NCBI GenBank assembly: GCA_030064845.1
Contig: JASJEC010000013.1
Coordinates: forward strand, 44,526 to 108,525
DNA: 64,000 nucleotides
Source: Kiloniellales bacterium
GTDB lineage: Bacteria; Pseudomonadota; Alphaproteobacteria; Kiloniellales; JAKSDN01
Reading direction: 5' to 3'
Shown: piece after piece, positions 1-10,341 of the stretch
Position numbering within the stretch: the first letter of the stretch is position 1
How the letters are laid out: every line of letters starts with the position of its first letter
Notes under the pieces: model-generated
The model's database searches: none
Seen by the model: the letters and a program-made list of their open reading frames with translations, nothing else
What the model was told of the DNA's origin: nothing
Translations under genes and position numbers: made by a program

Positions 1-187
1 AGACGACCATGGTCAGGAGCACGAGGACCACGCCGATCGGCCAGATCCAGCCGGCCATGTCGTGCATGAAGAGCACCAGCCCGACAGCGAGGACGCCGGC
101 GGCGACGGCGCCCAGCAGCGGCCAGGGGCTCGGATCGACCAGGTGGTAGGGGTGCTTGGCCTCGTGGCCGTGTCCGCTATCGCTCAT
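1..187 (-). CDS. coxC: Cytochrome c oxidase subunit III, N-terminal fragment
   Basis: Only the first 62 codons are inside the window; the gene runs off the left edge. The start ATG (complement of 185-187) lies 12 nt after the ctaG stop. The fragment opens with a His-rich cytoplasmic tail (HGHEAKHPYHLVDPSPWP), typical of alphaproteobacterial subunit III, and then a first membrane helix of about 20 hydrophobic residues. Subunit III is the non-metal core subunit that stabilises the aa3 oxidase and its proton uptake. The call rests on this N-terminal signature plus its position as last visible gene of the ctaC-ctaD-ctaB-ctaG operon; the rest of the protein cannot be checked here. Confidence 0.9.
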   Translation of the reverse strand, partial: MSDSGHGHEAKHPYHLVDPSPWPLLGAVAAGVLAVGLVLFMHDMAGWIWPIGVVLVLLTMVV

Positions 188-199
188 CTCGAGTCCTCG

Positions 200-826
200 T
201 CAAGAGCGTGGTTCCTGCATCGCTTCCCGGTGGGCGGCCTGGTCTTGCTCGCCAGCCGCCCCGTCCGCGGGTTCGTCGTCCTCCTCCTCGGGGAGCGAGA
301 AGAAGGTGTAGGACAGGGTGATAGCCGCCACCTCGTCCAGGTTCGGGTCTTCCGCGATCGCCGGGTCGACATAGAAGGAGACGCCCATGCTCACGGTCTC
401 GCCTGGCTCCAGCCGCTGCTCCTCGAAGCAGAAGCACTGCACCTTGCTGAAGTACTGACCCGCCTTGAGCGGCGTCACGTTGAAGGTCGCGGTCCCGGTA
501 ATCGGCCGGTTCGACAGGTTGCGGGCCTCGTAGAAGGCGAGTCCCGGCTCGCCGACCTTGACCACCACCTCCTTCTGCACAGGCTGGAAGTGCCACGGCA
601 GGTCGCGGTGGATGTCGGCGTTGAACCGGACCTTCATCACCCGGTCCAGAGTGGTTTCGGGCATGGCCTCGGAGACCTGGGTCGTACCGCCGAAGCCCGT
701 GACCTGGCAGAACAGCTGGTAGAGCGGCACCGAGGCGAAGGCCAGCCCGACCATGGAGCAGACCAGGCCGCCCAGGATCAGGGCGAGGCGGGCGTTCTTG
801 CCTGAGGAGGTGTCAGCGCGCGCCAT
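200..826 (-). CDS. ctaG: Cytochrome c oxidase assembly protein CtaG (Cox11)
   Basis: A 208-residue copper chaperone that delivers copper to the CuB site of subunit I. It has one N-terminal membrane helix (about residues 14-35), a Cys at 40 just outside it, and a periplasmic immunoglobulin-like domain carrying the diagnostic copper-binding CFCF motif (Cys131 and Cys133 in VQCFCFEEQ). The length is normal for the family. It sits between the 46-residue membrane protein and coxC with almost no intergenic space, so it is presumably co-transcribed with the oxidase subunits. The start ATG at 826 lies only 3 nt after the upstream stop. Confidence 0.96.
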   Translation of the reverse strand: MARADTSSGKNARLALILGGLVCSMVGLAFASVPLYQLFCQVTGFGGTTQVSEAMPETTLDRVMKVRFNADIHRDLPWHFQPVQKEVVVKVGEPGLAFYEARNLSNRPITGTATFNVTPLKAGQYFSKVQCFCFEEQRLEPGETVSMGVSFYVDPAIAEDPNLDEVAAITLSYTFFSLPEEEDDEPADGAAGEQDQAAHREAMQEPRS

Positions 827-829
827 GGC

Positions 830-970
830 TCAGCTGCCTCCCATCCGGACCAGGGAAACGAAGTAGACGACGATTACGAAAGTCGCCAGCGCCCCGGCCA
901 GCACGAGGTTCCGCCGGCGCCGCCGGCGGGCGAGGTCCTGAGCGTCCTGAGGTTCGCTCATCGGGGTCAT
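830..970 (-). CDS. Small single-pass membrane protein of the oxidase operon (CoxF-like)
   Basis: A 46-residue ORF, below most gene-caller limits. Its ATG at 970 overlaps the ctaB stop in an ATGA arrangement (stop 967-969), which implies translational coupling; a second Met at position 4 is a possible alternative start. The protein has a charged head with a run of six arginines (residues 15-20) followed by one hydrophobic helix (about 22-41), so it should insert with the N-terminus in the cytoplasm. Tiny single-helix proteins are commonly found between ctaB and ctaG in alphaproteobacteria and are annotated as CoxF or as cytochrome c oxidase assembly accessory proteins. Their exact role is not known. 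Confidence 0.8.
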   Translation of the reverse strand: MTPMSEPQDAQDLARRRRRRNLVLAGALATFVIVVYFVSLVRMGGS

Positions 971-1899
971 CCCACCATTCCCGCCGCGCCGTCGACGATC
1001 AGGGCGGCGAAGAGCGCGAAGAGATAGAAGATCGAATAGCCGAAGATCTGCCGGGCGGTGCGCTCGCTCTCGTCCTTCTGCAGGCGGACCGCCAGCAGGA
1101 GAAGCAGGCCGCCGAGCAGGGCCGCGGCGGCGGCATAGCCCCAGCCGGCCGTGCCGATGGCCGCCGGCACCAGGGTGAGCGGCACCAGGAGCGCGCTGTA
1201 GACCAGGATCTGCCGTTCCGTCGCCCGGCGGCCGGCCACGCAGGGCAGCATCGGCACGCCGGCCTTGGCGTAGTCGCCGTCACGGTAGAGCGCCAGCGCC
1301 CAGAAATGGGGCGGCGTCCACATGAAGATGATCGCGAACAGCACGATCGAGTCCAGGCTGACCCCGCCGGTGACCGCGGCCCAGCCGATCATCGGCGGGA
1401 AGGCCCCGGCGGCGCCGCCGATGACGATGTTCTGGGGCGTCCGCCGCTTCAGCCAGACGGTGTAGACGAAGACGTAGAACCCGGTGGCGAACGCCAGCAG
1501 GGCTGCCGCCGCCCAGTTGACCGCGAGCCCCATCAGCATCACGGAGAAAAGCGCCAGGATCACGCCGAAGGCCAGCGCCTCGGCCGGCTCGACGCGCCCC
1601 GCCGGAATCGGCCGCCGCCGGGTCCGGGCCATGACCGCGTCGATGTCCCGGTCGTACCACATGTTGATCGCTCCGGCCGCGCCGGCCCCGACCGCGATAC
1701 ACAGAACCGCGACCGCGGCCAGAAGCGGGTGGAGCGTGCCCGGCGCCACGAAGAGGCCGGCGAAGCCCGAGAAGACCACGAGCGACATCACCCGCGGCTT
1801 CAGCAGGTCGAGGAAGTCGCCGACCCGGGCGATCCCGGCCCCGGTCCCGATCAGGACCTCGCCGGGCCGCCCCGTCGCGTCGAAGGACGTGTCGCTCAC
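967..1899 (-). CDS. ctaB: Protoheme IX farnesyltransferase (heme O synthase)
   Basis: A 310-residue UbiA-superfamily integral membrane prenyltransferase that adds a farnesyl chain to heme b to make heme O, the precursor of the heme A used by the neighbouring oxidase. The first Asp-rich motif is visible as [19 protein letters not shown] and the second as [15 protein letters not shown], both diagnostic of CtaB. About nine hydrophobic helices follow the N-terminal 25 residues. It lies 40 nt downstream of ctaD and overlaps the following small ORF by 4 nt, the usual alphaproteobacterial order. No cofactor-binding residue appears altered. Confidence 0.96.
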   Translation of the reverse strand: MSDTSFDATGRPGEVLIGTGAGIARVGDFLDLLKPRVMSLVVFSGFAGLFVAPGTLHPLLAAVAVLCIAVGAGAAGAINMWYDRDIDAVMARTRRRPIPAGRVEPAEALAFGVILALFSVMLMGLAVNWAAAALLAFATGFYVFVYTVWLKRRTPQNIVIGGAAGAFPPMIGWAAVTGGVSLDSIVLFAIIFMWTPPHFWALALYRDGDYAKAGVPMLPCVAGRRATERQILVYSALLVPLTLVPAAIGTAGWGYAAAAALLGGLLLLLAVRLQKDESERTARQIFGYSIFYLFALFAALIVDGAAGMVG

Positions 1900-1939
1900 G
1901 GTCTCACTCTCGCTCTGCCCTAGGGGGTCGTGCCGCGCG

Positions 1940-4514
<2,575 letters not shown>

Positions 4515-4944
4515 GCCTTTCGGATCCCTCAAAGTTCGCGCCTCACCTTCAATACGAAGCTGACGACGCCTGAGATTTCGCGCGGCCGGCCCCCCGGGAC
4601 AGCGCCATCGAACACGGGCGAAACTACCCCAAGAAAACCGGCCTCACAAGTCCGCGAGGAGGCCAGAGGACCAAGAAAAACAAGGGGTCCGGACAGCCCG
4701 CGCCGCGCGCCCGCCGCCCGGGTTACTGCCGGTCGGCGGCGGCCCGTCGAGACACCTCGGCCGCGCCCCGACCCCGCCCAGGTCGAGACCCCGGATCTGC
4801 GACACATCCCGGGCTTCAAGAAGAGAGTTCGGGGCGAGAGAACCGCTCTAGGCAATTTCTGCCGCGCCGGCGTGGGGGCATCTTAAGGAATTCGATAAGG
4901 ATTAGCGGCACCATCGACGTCGGATACCGACCGGCGAGGCCAGA
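4515..4944. other. Intergenic region between divergent ctaC and a small plus-strand gene
   Basis: About 430 bases without a recognisable gene. It must contain the promoter of the cytochrome oxidase operon (leftward) and a promoter for the small gene and tldD (rightward). Most of it is GC-rich; the last 60 bases become AT-richer. No FNR-type, CtrA-type or other operator that I can name is obvious, and no hairpin longer than a few base pairs stands out. Open frames crossing it lack supporting start sites and are considered spurious. Confidence 0.5.
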
Positions 4945-5184
4945 ATGTCCGACCAGGATTTCGAGCAGATGATGTCCGTGCGCGAGCTCTACAGCGAGCT
5001 GCTGTCCGTTTGCCTCGAGTCCGAGGCCGAACCGGTCGACGTGCTGGTTGCCCTGACCTTGGCGCTGCGCGATCTCGCGGTCCGCTATCACGGCCCCGAC
5101 GCGGCCTGCACCCGTTCGGTCGACGCCCTGGAGCACAGCTTCGCGCTCGACGTGCCGGTCTGGCCGAACGAGATGCTGCACTAG
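4945..5184 (+). CDS. Small soluble protein of unknown function
   Basis: A 79-residue acidic protein that I do not recognise. It starts at an ATG 7 nt after a GAGG and ends 102 nt before tldD. The sequence looks wholly alpha-helical (for example SVRELYSELLSVCLESEAE, then a second amphipathic helix around VLVALTLALRDLAVRYHG) and ends in a short hydrophobic tail, DVPVWPNEML. There is no signal peptide or membrane segment. It contains two cysteines (in SVCLE and AACTR) but no metal-binding pattern. Its codon use matches its neighbours, so it is probably real. It may be transcribed together with tldD, but nothing in the sequence gives a function. Confidence 0.6.
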   Translation: MSDQDFEQMMSVRELYSELLSVCLESEAEPVDVLVALTLALRDLAVRYHGPDAACTRSVDALEHSFALDVPVWPNEMLH

Positions 5185-5286
5185 CAAGAGACCCCGGCCT
5201 TCGGTGCTCGGTTTCAATCTGGCACCCGCGCCTCTATATCTCCTTCCAGACAGACACGGGGCCGCGCCCCTCGGAAGGAGTTTGCC

Positions 5287-6720
5287 ATGAGCCACCTGGC
5301 CGCTACCGACGAGCTTTTCTTCAACCGTGCCGGCCTGGACCGCAGCCGCCTGGAAGCGTCGGTCGACGATGCCCTCAAGGGCGCCGACGACGGCGAACTC
5401 TTTCTCGAGTACCGCCAGTCGGAAAGCCTGGGATATGACGACGGCAGGCTCAAGAACGCCAGCTTCGACACCATGCAGGGCTTCGGTCTGCGCAGCGTGG
5501 CCGGCGAGGCCGCCGGCTACGCCCACTCGAGCGAGCTTTCCGAGGCGGCGATCAAGCGCGCGGCGGAAACCGTGCAAGCGGTCCAGCGCGGCCACGACGG
5601 CGCAATGGCCGAGGCGCCGCTCGGCACCAACACGCGGCTCTATGGCGACAACAACCCCCTGGCCCTCGTGCCCTTCGAGACCAAGGTCAAGCTGCTGGAG
5701 CAGATCGACGCCTACGCCCGCGGCAAGGACCCGCGGGTGCGCCAGGTGACCGCCTCGGTCAGCGGCCATTGGCAGGCGGTCCAGATCCTGCGCGCCGGCG
5801 GCGAGCGGGCCGCGGATATCCGCCCGCTGGTCCGTCTCAACGTCGCCGTCGTCGTCGGCGAGGGCGATCGCATGGAGAGCGGCAGCTACGGCGGCGGCGG
5901 CCGGATCACCTACGAGAGCCTGTTCGAGCCCGCCTACTGGCAGGCAGCGGCCGACGAGGCGCTGCGCCAGGCGCTGGTCAATCTCGGCTCGATCGACGCG
6001 CCCGCCGGAGAGATGCAGGTCGTGCTGGGCCCCGGCTGGCCGGGTGTGCTGTTGCACGAGGCGGTGGGTCACGGCCTGGAGGGCGACTTCAACCGAAAGA
6101 AGACCTCTGCCTTCGCCGGTCTGCTGGGCGAGCGGGTCGCCGCGCCGGGCGTGACCGTGGTCGACGACGGCACGATCGCCGACCGGCGCGGCTCGCTGAC
6201 CATCGACGACGAGGGCACGCCGACCAGCTACACGACCCTGATCGAGGACGGCATCCTGACCGGCTACATGCAGGACCGGCAGAACGCCCGGCTCATGGGC
6301 ATGGCGCCCACCGGCAACGGCCGTCGCCAGAGCTACGCGCACATCCCCATGCCGCGCATGACCAACACCTACATGCTCTCCGGCGACAAGGACCCGGCCG
6401 AGATCCTGACCTCGGTGAAGAAGGGTCTCTACGCCGTGCAGTTCGGCGGCGGCCAGGTCGACATCACCTCGGGCAAGTTCGTCTTCTCCTGCACCGAGGC
6501 CTACCTGGTCGAGGACGGCAAGATCGGCCCGGCGGTCAAGGGCGCGACCCTGATCGGCAACGGCCCCGACGTCATGACCAAGGTCAAGATGATCGGCAAC
6601 GACATGGAACTCGACAACGGCATCGGCACCTGCGGCAAGGAAGGCCAGGGCGTGCCGGTCGGCGTCGGCCAGCCGACCATGCTGATCGACGGCCTGACGG
6701 TCGGCGGCACGGCCGCATAA
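5287..6720 (+). CDS. tldD: Metalloprotease TldD
   Basis: A 477-residue catalytic subunit of the TldD/TldE heterodimeric protease, which digests unfolded peptides and in several bacteria matures or removes leader peptides of microcin B17-type products or degrades CcdA. The zinc site HEAVGHGLEGD is at residues 257-267 (HExxH: His257, Glu258, His262), and the C-terminal domain contains the conserved DITSGKFVFSCTEAYL stretch. The start ATG is preceded by GGAAGGAG at good spacing. Its partner TldE is about 16 kb away at 22453-23793. The length is normal for the family. Confidence 0.95.
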   Translation: MSHLAATDELFFNRAGLDRSRLEASVDDALKGADDGELFLEYRQSESLGYDDGRLKNASFDTMQGFGLRSVAGEAAGYAHSSELSEAAIKRAAETVQAVQRGHDGAMAEAPLGTNTRLYGDNNPLALVPFETKVKLLEQIDAYARGKDPRVRQVTASVSGHWQAVQILRAGGERAADIRPLVRLNVAVVVGEGDRMESGSYGGGGRITYESLFEPAYWQAAADEALRQALVNLGSIDAPAGEMQVVLGPGWPGVLLHEAVGHGLEGDFNRKKTSAFAGLLGERVAAPGVTVVDDGTIADRRGSLTIDDEGTPTSYTTLIEDGILTGYMQDRQNARLMGMAPTGNGRRQSYAHIPMPRMTNTYMLSGDKDPAEILTSVKKGLYAVQFGGGQVDITSGKFVFSCTEAYLVEDGKIGPAVKGATLIGNGPDVMTKVKMIGNDMELDNGIGTCGKEGQGVPVGVGQPTMLIDGLTVGGTAA

Positions 6721-6760
6721 CCGCGGGCGACACAACGGCAAGCCAGGAGGGCAGCGCCGC

Positions 6761-7657
6761 ATGAGCACCTTCAACCGAACCGTCGCAATCCTCGGACTGC
6801 TGGTTTTCGGCGGTCTCTTCTTGCTCATCCTTCTGGCACCGGACAGGGTCGAGAGCACGGCCCGAACCTTCGTTCTGGGCGAGGTTCGCGAGAAGCTCGA
6901 ACCGGTCATCCAGAGCAAGGCCGGCCAGCGGCTCCAGGACGCTTATCGAAACTGGAAGGCCGGGCGGGACGGCGGCGAAGGCGACGCGGTGTCCGATGTC
7001 GCCAAGCAGCTCGCGCCGATCATCCAGAAGCTCTGCCACTTCTCCTGCGACGAACGCGCGGCGCTGGAGGAGCGGGTCGAGTCGCAACTGCGCGAGCCAC
7101 TCACCGTGGTGGCGAAAGCGCGGGAGAAGGCCGTGGCCAAGGCCAAGGCCAGGTTCCAGGAGGTGATCGAGAAGCTTCGTCTGGACCTGATGATATTCAC
7201 CGGTTCCAACGTCTTCGTGTTCGCGCTCCTGCTCGGAACAACCCTTCTCGGTCACCGGGCCCGCAAGGCCCTGGTCTTGCCCTCCTTCCTCCTGACCGTG
7301 ACCACGCTCGCGGCGGCGGGCGTCTACATCTTCGGGCAGAACTGGTTCTTCACGATCCTCTTCGACAACTACATGGCCCAAAGCTATGTCGGCTTCGTTG
7401 CGGTGGTTTCGGTCTTCTTCCTCTGCGTCTTCCGGGTCCGAAGTGGCACGGAAGCCGAGCAACTGCCCGACAGCCGGAACCGCCGCCCGAAGGAGGGCGT
7501 TGTGGCGAACACGGCCGCCGAGATCCTCAGCGCCGCCGTTTCAGCCGGCGGTGCTGGTACCGAATCGGCCGGAGCCATGACCGCCGGCGCCGAGGCCGTG
7601 GTCGGCTGCGCGGAAGCCGTGGTCGGGGCGTTCCTGGAACTGATCCCCGCGCCCTGA
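6761..7657 (+). CDS. Multi-pass membrane protein of unknown function
   Basis: A 298-residue protein with no family I can name. Residues 8-27 form a first membrane helix. Residues 30-140 are a charged helical, probably periplasmic or coiled-coil segment containing a close Cys pair (LCHFSC). Three or four membrane helices follow between about 145 and 228. The last 70 residues are Ala/Gly-rich with a polar linker (RNRRPKEG) and a final hydrophobic stretch AVVGAFLELIP. It begins 40 nt after tldD and has an AGGAGGG ribosome binding site, so it could share that transcript. Codon use is like its neighbours. No catalytic motif is visible. Confidence 0.65.
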   Translation: MSTFNRTVAILGLLVFGGLFLLILLAPDRVESTARTFVLGEVREKLEPVIQSKAGQRLQDAYRNWKAGRDGGEGDAVSDVAKQLAPIIQKLCHFSCDERAALEERVESQLREPLTVVAKAREKAVAKAKARFQEVIEKLRLDLMIFTGSNVFVFALLLGTTLLGHRARKALVLPSFLLTVTTLAAAGVYIFGQNWFFTILFDNYMAQSYVGFVAVVSVFFLCVFRVRSGTEAEQLPDSRNRRPKEGVVANTAAEILSAAVSAGGAGTESAGAMTAGAEAVVGCAEAVVGAFLELIPAP

Positions 7658-7677
7658 GGGCGCCGGATCCCGCCTGG

Positions 7678-8544
7678 TCAGGCGAAGCTCTCGTCCAGGG
7701 TCGAGCCGGCGCCGCGCACGCGGGTCTGGCGCATCCTGCGGCGATACCTGTCCGCGTCGTAGGGCCGGCCGCGGTGCAGCAGGCAGCGGTTGTCCCAGAT
7801 CACCAGATCGCCCGGCCGCCAGCAGTGGGCGTAGACGTCCTCCGCGCGGGTTGCGCGCGCCAGCAGGTCGTCGAGCAGGTGGCGGCTCTCCGCCTCGTCC
7901 CGGCCGACTACCTCCCTGGCGTGGGAGCCGATGAAGAGGTTGCGCGCTCCGGTCCGCGGGTTGGACCGCACCAGGCGCTGGCGCACCGGCGGCAGGGAGT
8001 CCGCGTGGGACGGCTTGACCGGCGCCACCTTGCTGCGTGAGTAGACGTAGTCGTGGACGACCTGGAGCGGCGCCAGCGCCGCCTTCTCGGCGGTGCTCAG
8101 GCGGACGTAAGCGGCCCGGGCGCTGACGAACTCGGTCTCGCCGCCCTCCCCCGGCACCTCGTAGGCGTAGTTGATCGAAACGAAGGTCGGCACCTCGCGG
8201 AACGAGGAGTCCGAGTGCCACATCTGGTTCCCGGTAGCATAGCGCGTCATCTCATGGTCGTTGCCCCGCTGGCGGCCCTCCGCGTCGATGTTGCCGACCG
8301 TGCCGAAGTACTGCACGCGCCCTTCCCGGCCGTAGGCGAGATGGTCGATCTCCGGTTCGCCGAGCGCCTTGGTCAGGGCGAGCTGCTTCCCGTCGTCCAG
8401 GACCTGGTCCGGAAAGCAGAGCAGGGAAAAGCGGTCGATCGCCTCGCGTAAAGCCTCCAGGTCTTCACCGGCCGGGGGCCCGGCGAGATCGAGCCCCGTG
8501 ACCTGAGCCCCGAAATCGGGGTGGAGCGTCTTGAAGGACAGCAT
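7678..8544 (-). CDS. TauD/TfdA-family 2-oxoglutarate/Fe(II) dioxygenase
   Basis: A 288-residue dioxygenase of the TauD/TfdA family, which couples decarboxylation of 2-oxoglutarate to substrate hydroxylation. The iron ligands fit the family: His110 and Asp112 in MWHSDSSF and the distal His257 in CLLHRGRPYD, followed by the 2-oxoglutarate-binding Arg cluster at DRYRRRMRQTR. The substrate cannot be read from sequence; close families include taurine, alkylsulfate, 2,4-D and alpha-ketoglutarate-dependent sulfonate dioxygenases. It lies 21 nt downstream of a RidA-like gene on the same strand, so the two probably form an operon. It is unrelated in detail to the TmpA-like dioxygenase at 26933-28087. 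Confidence 0.88.
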   Translation of the reverse strand: MLSFKTLHPDFGAQVTGLDLAGPPAGEDLEALREAIDRFSLLCFPDQVLDDGKQLALTKALGEPEIDHLAYGREGRVQYFGTVGNIDAEGRQRGNDHEMTRYATGNQMWHSDSSFREVPTFVSINYAYEVPGEGGETEFVSARAAYVRLSTAEKAALAPLQVVHDYVYSRSKVAPVKPSHADSLPPVRQRLVRSNPRTGARNLFIGSHAREVVGRDEAESRHLLDDLLARATRAEDVYAHCWRPGDLVIWDNRCLLHRGRPYDADRYRRRMRQTRVRGAGSTLDESFA

Positions 8545-8565
8545 GGCCGCGCGGCCGCCGGCGCT

Positions 8566-8955
8566 TTAGCTCTCGGAGGCGGCCACGGCCTCGATCTCGA
8601 CCAGCCACTCGGGATGGGCGAGGCCCGCGACGATCACCAGGGTCGAGGCCGGCTCCGCGCCGTCGAGCAAGGTCTCGCGGATCTCCCGCGCCAGGGCGAT
8701 GTCCTCCTGCCGCGTCAGGTAGGTGTTCACCTTGACTAGGTTCTCGGGCCCCATGCCGGCCCCTTCCAGGATGGTCAGCAGGTTGCGCCAGGTCTGGTGG
8801 ATCTGGGCCGACGGGTCCTGGCTCCAGGTGCCGTCGGGCATGACCCCGACCTGGCCGGAGATGCTGAGCCAGCGGGCGCCCGCCGCCACTTCGATGGCAT
8901 GGCTGTAGGACGAAAAGGGTGGCGCGATCGACGCCGGCTTATGTCTGATCGACAT
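8566..8955 (-). CDS. RidA-family (YjgF/UK114) protein lacking the canonical Arg
   Basis: A 129-residue protein of the YjgF/YER057c/UK114 fold, with the typical GQVGVMPDGTW and VKVNTYLTRQED segments and the C-terminal LVEIEAVAA strand. Canonical RidA enzymes hydrolyse reactive enamines and imines using an Arg in a PARS-like motif; here the corresponding stretch reads PASTLVIVAG, so that Arg is absent. The protein therefore more likely belongs to one of the Rid4-7 subgroups whose activity is not enamine deamination. It is upstream of and probably co-transcribed with the TauD-type dioxygenase, which suggests a role in the same catabolic pathway. Confidence 0.88.
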   Translation of the reverse strand: MSIRHKPASIAPPFSSYSHAIEVAAGARWLSISGQVGVMPDGTWSQDPSAQIHQTWRNLLTILEGAGMGPENLVKVNTYLTRQEDIALAREIRETLLDGAEPASTLVIVAGLAHPEWLVEIEAVAASES

Positions 8956-9089
8956 GATTGGCTCCCCTCTCTTCAGCGCTCAGTTAAACAGGAAACCGCC
9001 CGGGCACCAAGCCCGCTGCATCGGCCCACTGCATCGCCAGGTAGCGGGCGGCGACTTTTTTTCATGTCTCCGAAAAAAGTTTAACCCTG

Positions 9090-9105
9090 TTAACCCTTCG
9101 TTAAC
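9090..9105 (+). promoter_or_regulatory. CtrA-type binding box
   Basis: The sequence TTAACCCTTCGTTAAC is an exact fit to the alphaproteobacterial CtrA consensus TTAA-N7-TTAAC. A third TTAA half-site lies 5 nt upstream at 9081-9084. A -10-like TATTAG at 9114-9119 follows at a distance that places the box over the -35 region of a rightward promoter, the position seen in CtrA-activated genes. What it would drive is the small-RNA candidate at about 9126-9201 and/or the AEC transporter gene. The box is seen directly; binding is inferred. Confidence 0.6.
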
Positions 9106-9125
9106 TTCCTGGGTATTAGATGAAC

Positions 9126-9201
9126 ACACCTAGCCCTTCCCCATTTCCAGTACCCTCATACCCCGAGGGCCGCAGTCTCCCCCAAGCTGCGGCCCTCATT
9201 T
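9126..9201 (+). ncRNA. Candidate small RNA with C-rich loops and terminator hairpin
   Basis: No ORF fits this stretch. It starts about 7 nt after the -10-like TATTAG (9114-9119) and ends in a perfect 11-bp hairpin: GAGGGCCGCAG at 9165-9175 pairs with 9187-9197 around an 11-nt loop TCTCCCCCAAG, followed by ATTTACTT. The 5' part (9131-9164) is C-rich and unstructured (AGCCCTTCCCCATTTCC). C-rich loops that can pair with Shine-Dalgarno sequences are a hallmark of several alphaproteobacterial trans-acting sRNAs. It could instead be an attenuator in the leader of the AEC gene, whose ATG lies 160 nt downstream. The ends are estimates. Confidence 0.45.
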
Positions 9202-9356
9202 ACTTCCGGCCCCCGCTTTACGTCTGGCGTCCGAGTCCGGGGGCACCCCCCTTAATCCGAAATTAGGGTCCGCCCGACACCCTTGGGCCCGACCGGGCCG
9301 CAGGGGCCGCAGCTCCTCGGAGTCGGAAAAGCAAGAACCACTAAGGCGGCACTGTC

Positions 9357-10277
9357 ATGGAAAAGTCTCTGCTCCTCGTTCTGCCGGTTCTCGGCGTGGT
9401 CCTGATCGGCTACCTGGCCGTCAAGTTCTCCTGGCTCAGCCACGCGGTCTCGGACGGCGTCAGCCGCTTCGCGGTGGCGCTGGCGATTCCCCTGCTGGTC
9501 TTTCACACCCTGGCCACCTCGACCCTGCCGAAGAACGTCGGCAACATCTGGGAGCTGCTGGCCACCTACTACGGCGGCGCGCTGCTGGTCTTCGTCCTGG
9601 CGGTCCTGGTCGCCCGCTTCGTGTTCCACAGCTCGGTCGCCGAGCAGAGCACCTACGGCACCTACGCGACCAGCTCCAACGTCGTGCTGCTCGGCCTGCC
9701 GGCGGTCATCCTGGTGCTCGGCAGCAAGTGGACCACGCTGATGATCCTGGTCGGCACCCACGGCATGGTCATGGCGCTGATGAGCACCGCGATCGACGGC
9801 ATCGCCCGGCGCAAGACCGCCAAGCTGGGCGACAGCCTGTGGCAGGACGTCAAGCGCGAGGCGCGGCAGCCGGTCTTCATCGCGCTCGCCGCGGGCCTGC
9901 TGGTCAACCAGGTGCAGATCACGCTGCCGGGACCGGTCAACCAGCTGATCACCCTGGTGGCCGGTGCCGCCGTGCCCTGCGCGCTCTTCGCCATCGGCGG
10001 CATCCTGGCGCGTCTCTCGATCCCCGCGGTCACACCGCGCACGGCGGCGATCTGCGCCTTCAAGCTAGCCGCCTTCCCGGCGGCCGTCTGGGCGATCGCG
10101 ACCTACGTGGTCAGCATCCCGGCGTCCTGGACCTGGATCGCCGTCATGCTGGCGACCATGCCGATCGCCCTGGACGTCCAGCCGAAGAGCAAGACGGGGG
10201 ACAGCGGGACGGTGGCGCTGTCCAACGTGCTGGGCGGCGTCAGCCTGCTCGGCCTGACCTACATCATCGTGTCCTGA
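9357..10277 (+). CDS. AEC-family transporter (auxin efflux carrier type)
   Basis: A 306-residue integral membrane protein with about ten hydrophobic helices arranged as two repeats, typical of the AEC (PIN-like) family of organic-anion or malonate-type permeases. Helix boundaries with Gly/Pro breaks (VLPVLGVVLIGYLAVKF at the N-terminus, PLLVFHTLATSTLP in the middle) and the family-typical ending LGGVSLLGLTYIIVS support the call. The substrate cannot be assigned. It is a single gene downstream of the CtrA box and hairpin described above, with a 400-bp upstream region. The Shine-Dalgarno is weak (AAGGCGG). Confidence 0.85.
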   Translation: MEKSLLLVLPVLGVVLIGYLAVKFSWLSHAVSDGVSRFAVALAIPLLVFHTLATSTLPKNVGNIWELLATYYGGALLVFVLAVLVARFVFHSSVAEQSTYGTYATSSNVVLLGLPAVILVLGSKWTTLMILVGTHGMVMALMSTAIDGIARRKTAKLGDSLWQDVKREARQPVFIALAAGLLVNQVQITLPGPVNQLITLVAGAAVPCALFAIGGILARLSIPAVTPRTAAICAFKLAAFPAAVWAIATYVVSIPASWTWIAVMLATMPIALDVQPKSKTGDSGTVALSNVLGGVSLLGLTYIIVS

Positions 10278-10341
10278 GGCCGCAGGGCAGACGGCCGCTC
10301 CAGCCCGCTGGTGTCGAAGTTCCGCGTCAGCGGAGACGTCT

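Noticed and set aside
4816..6918. 700-codon minus-strand frame across tldD
   Set aside because: It opposes tldD, whose HExxH motif and ribosome binding site are clear.
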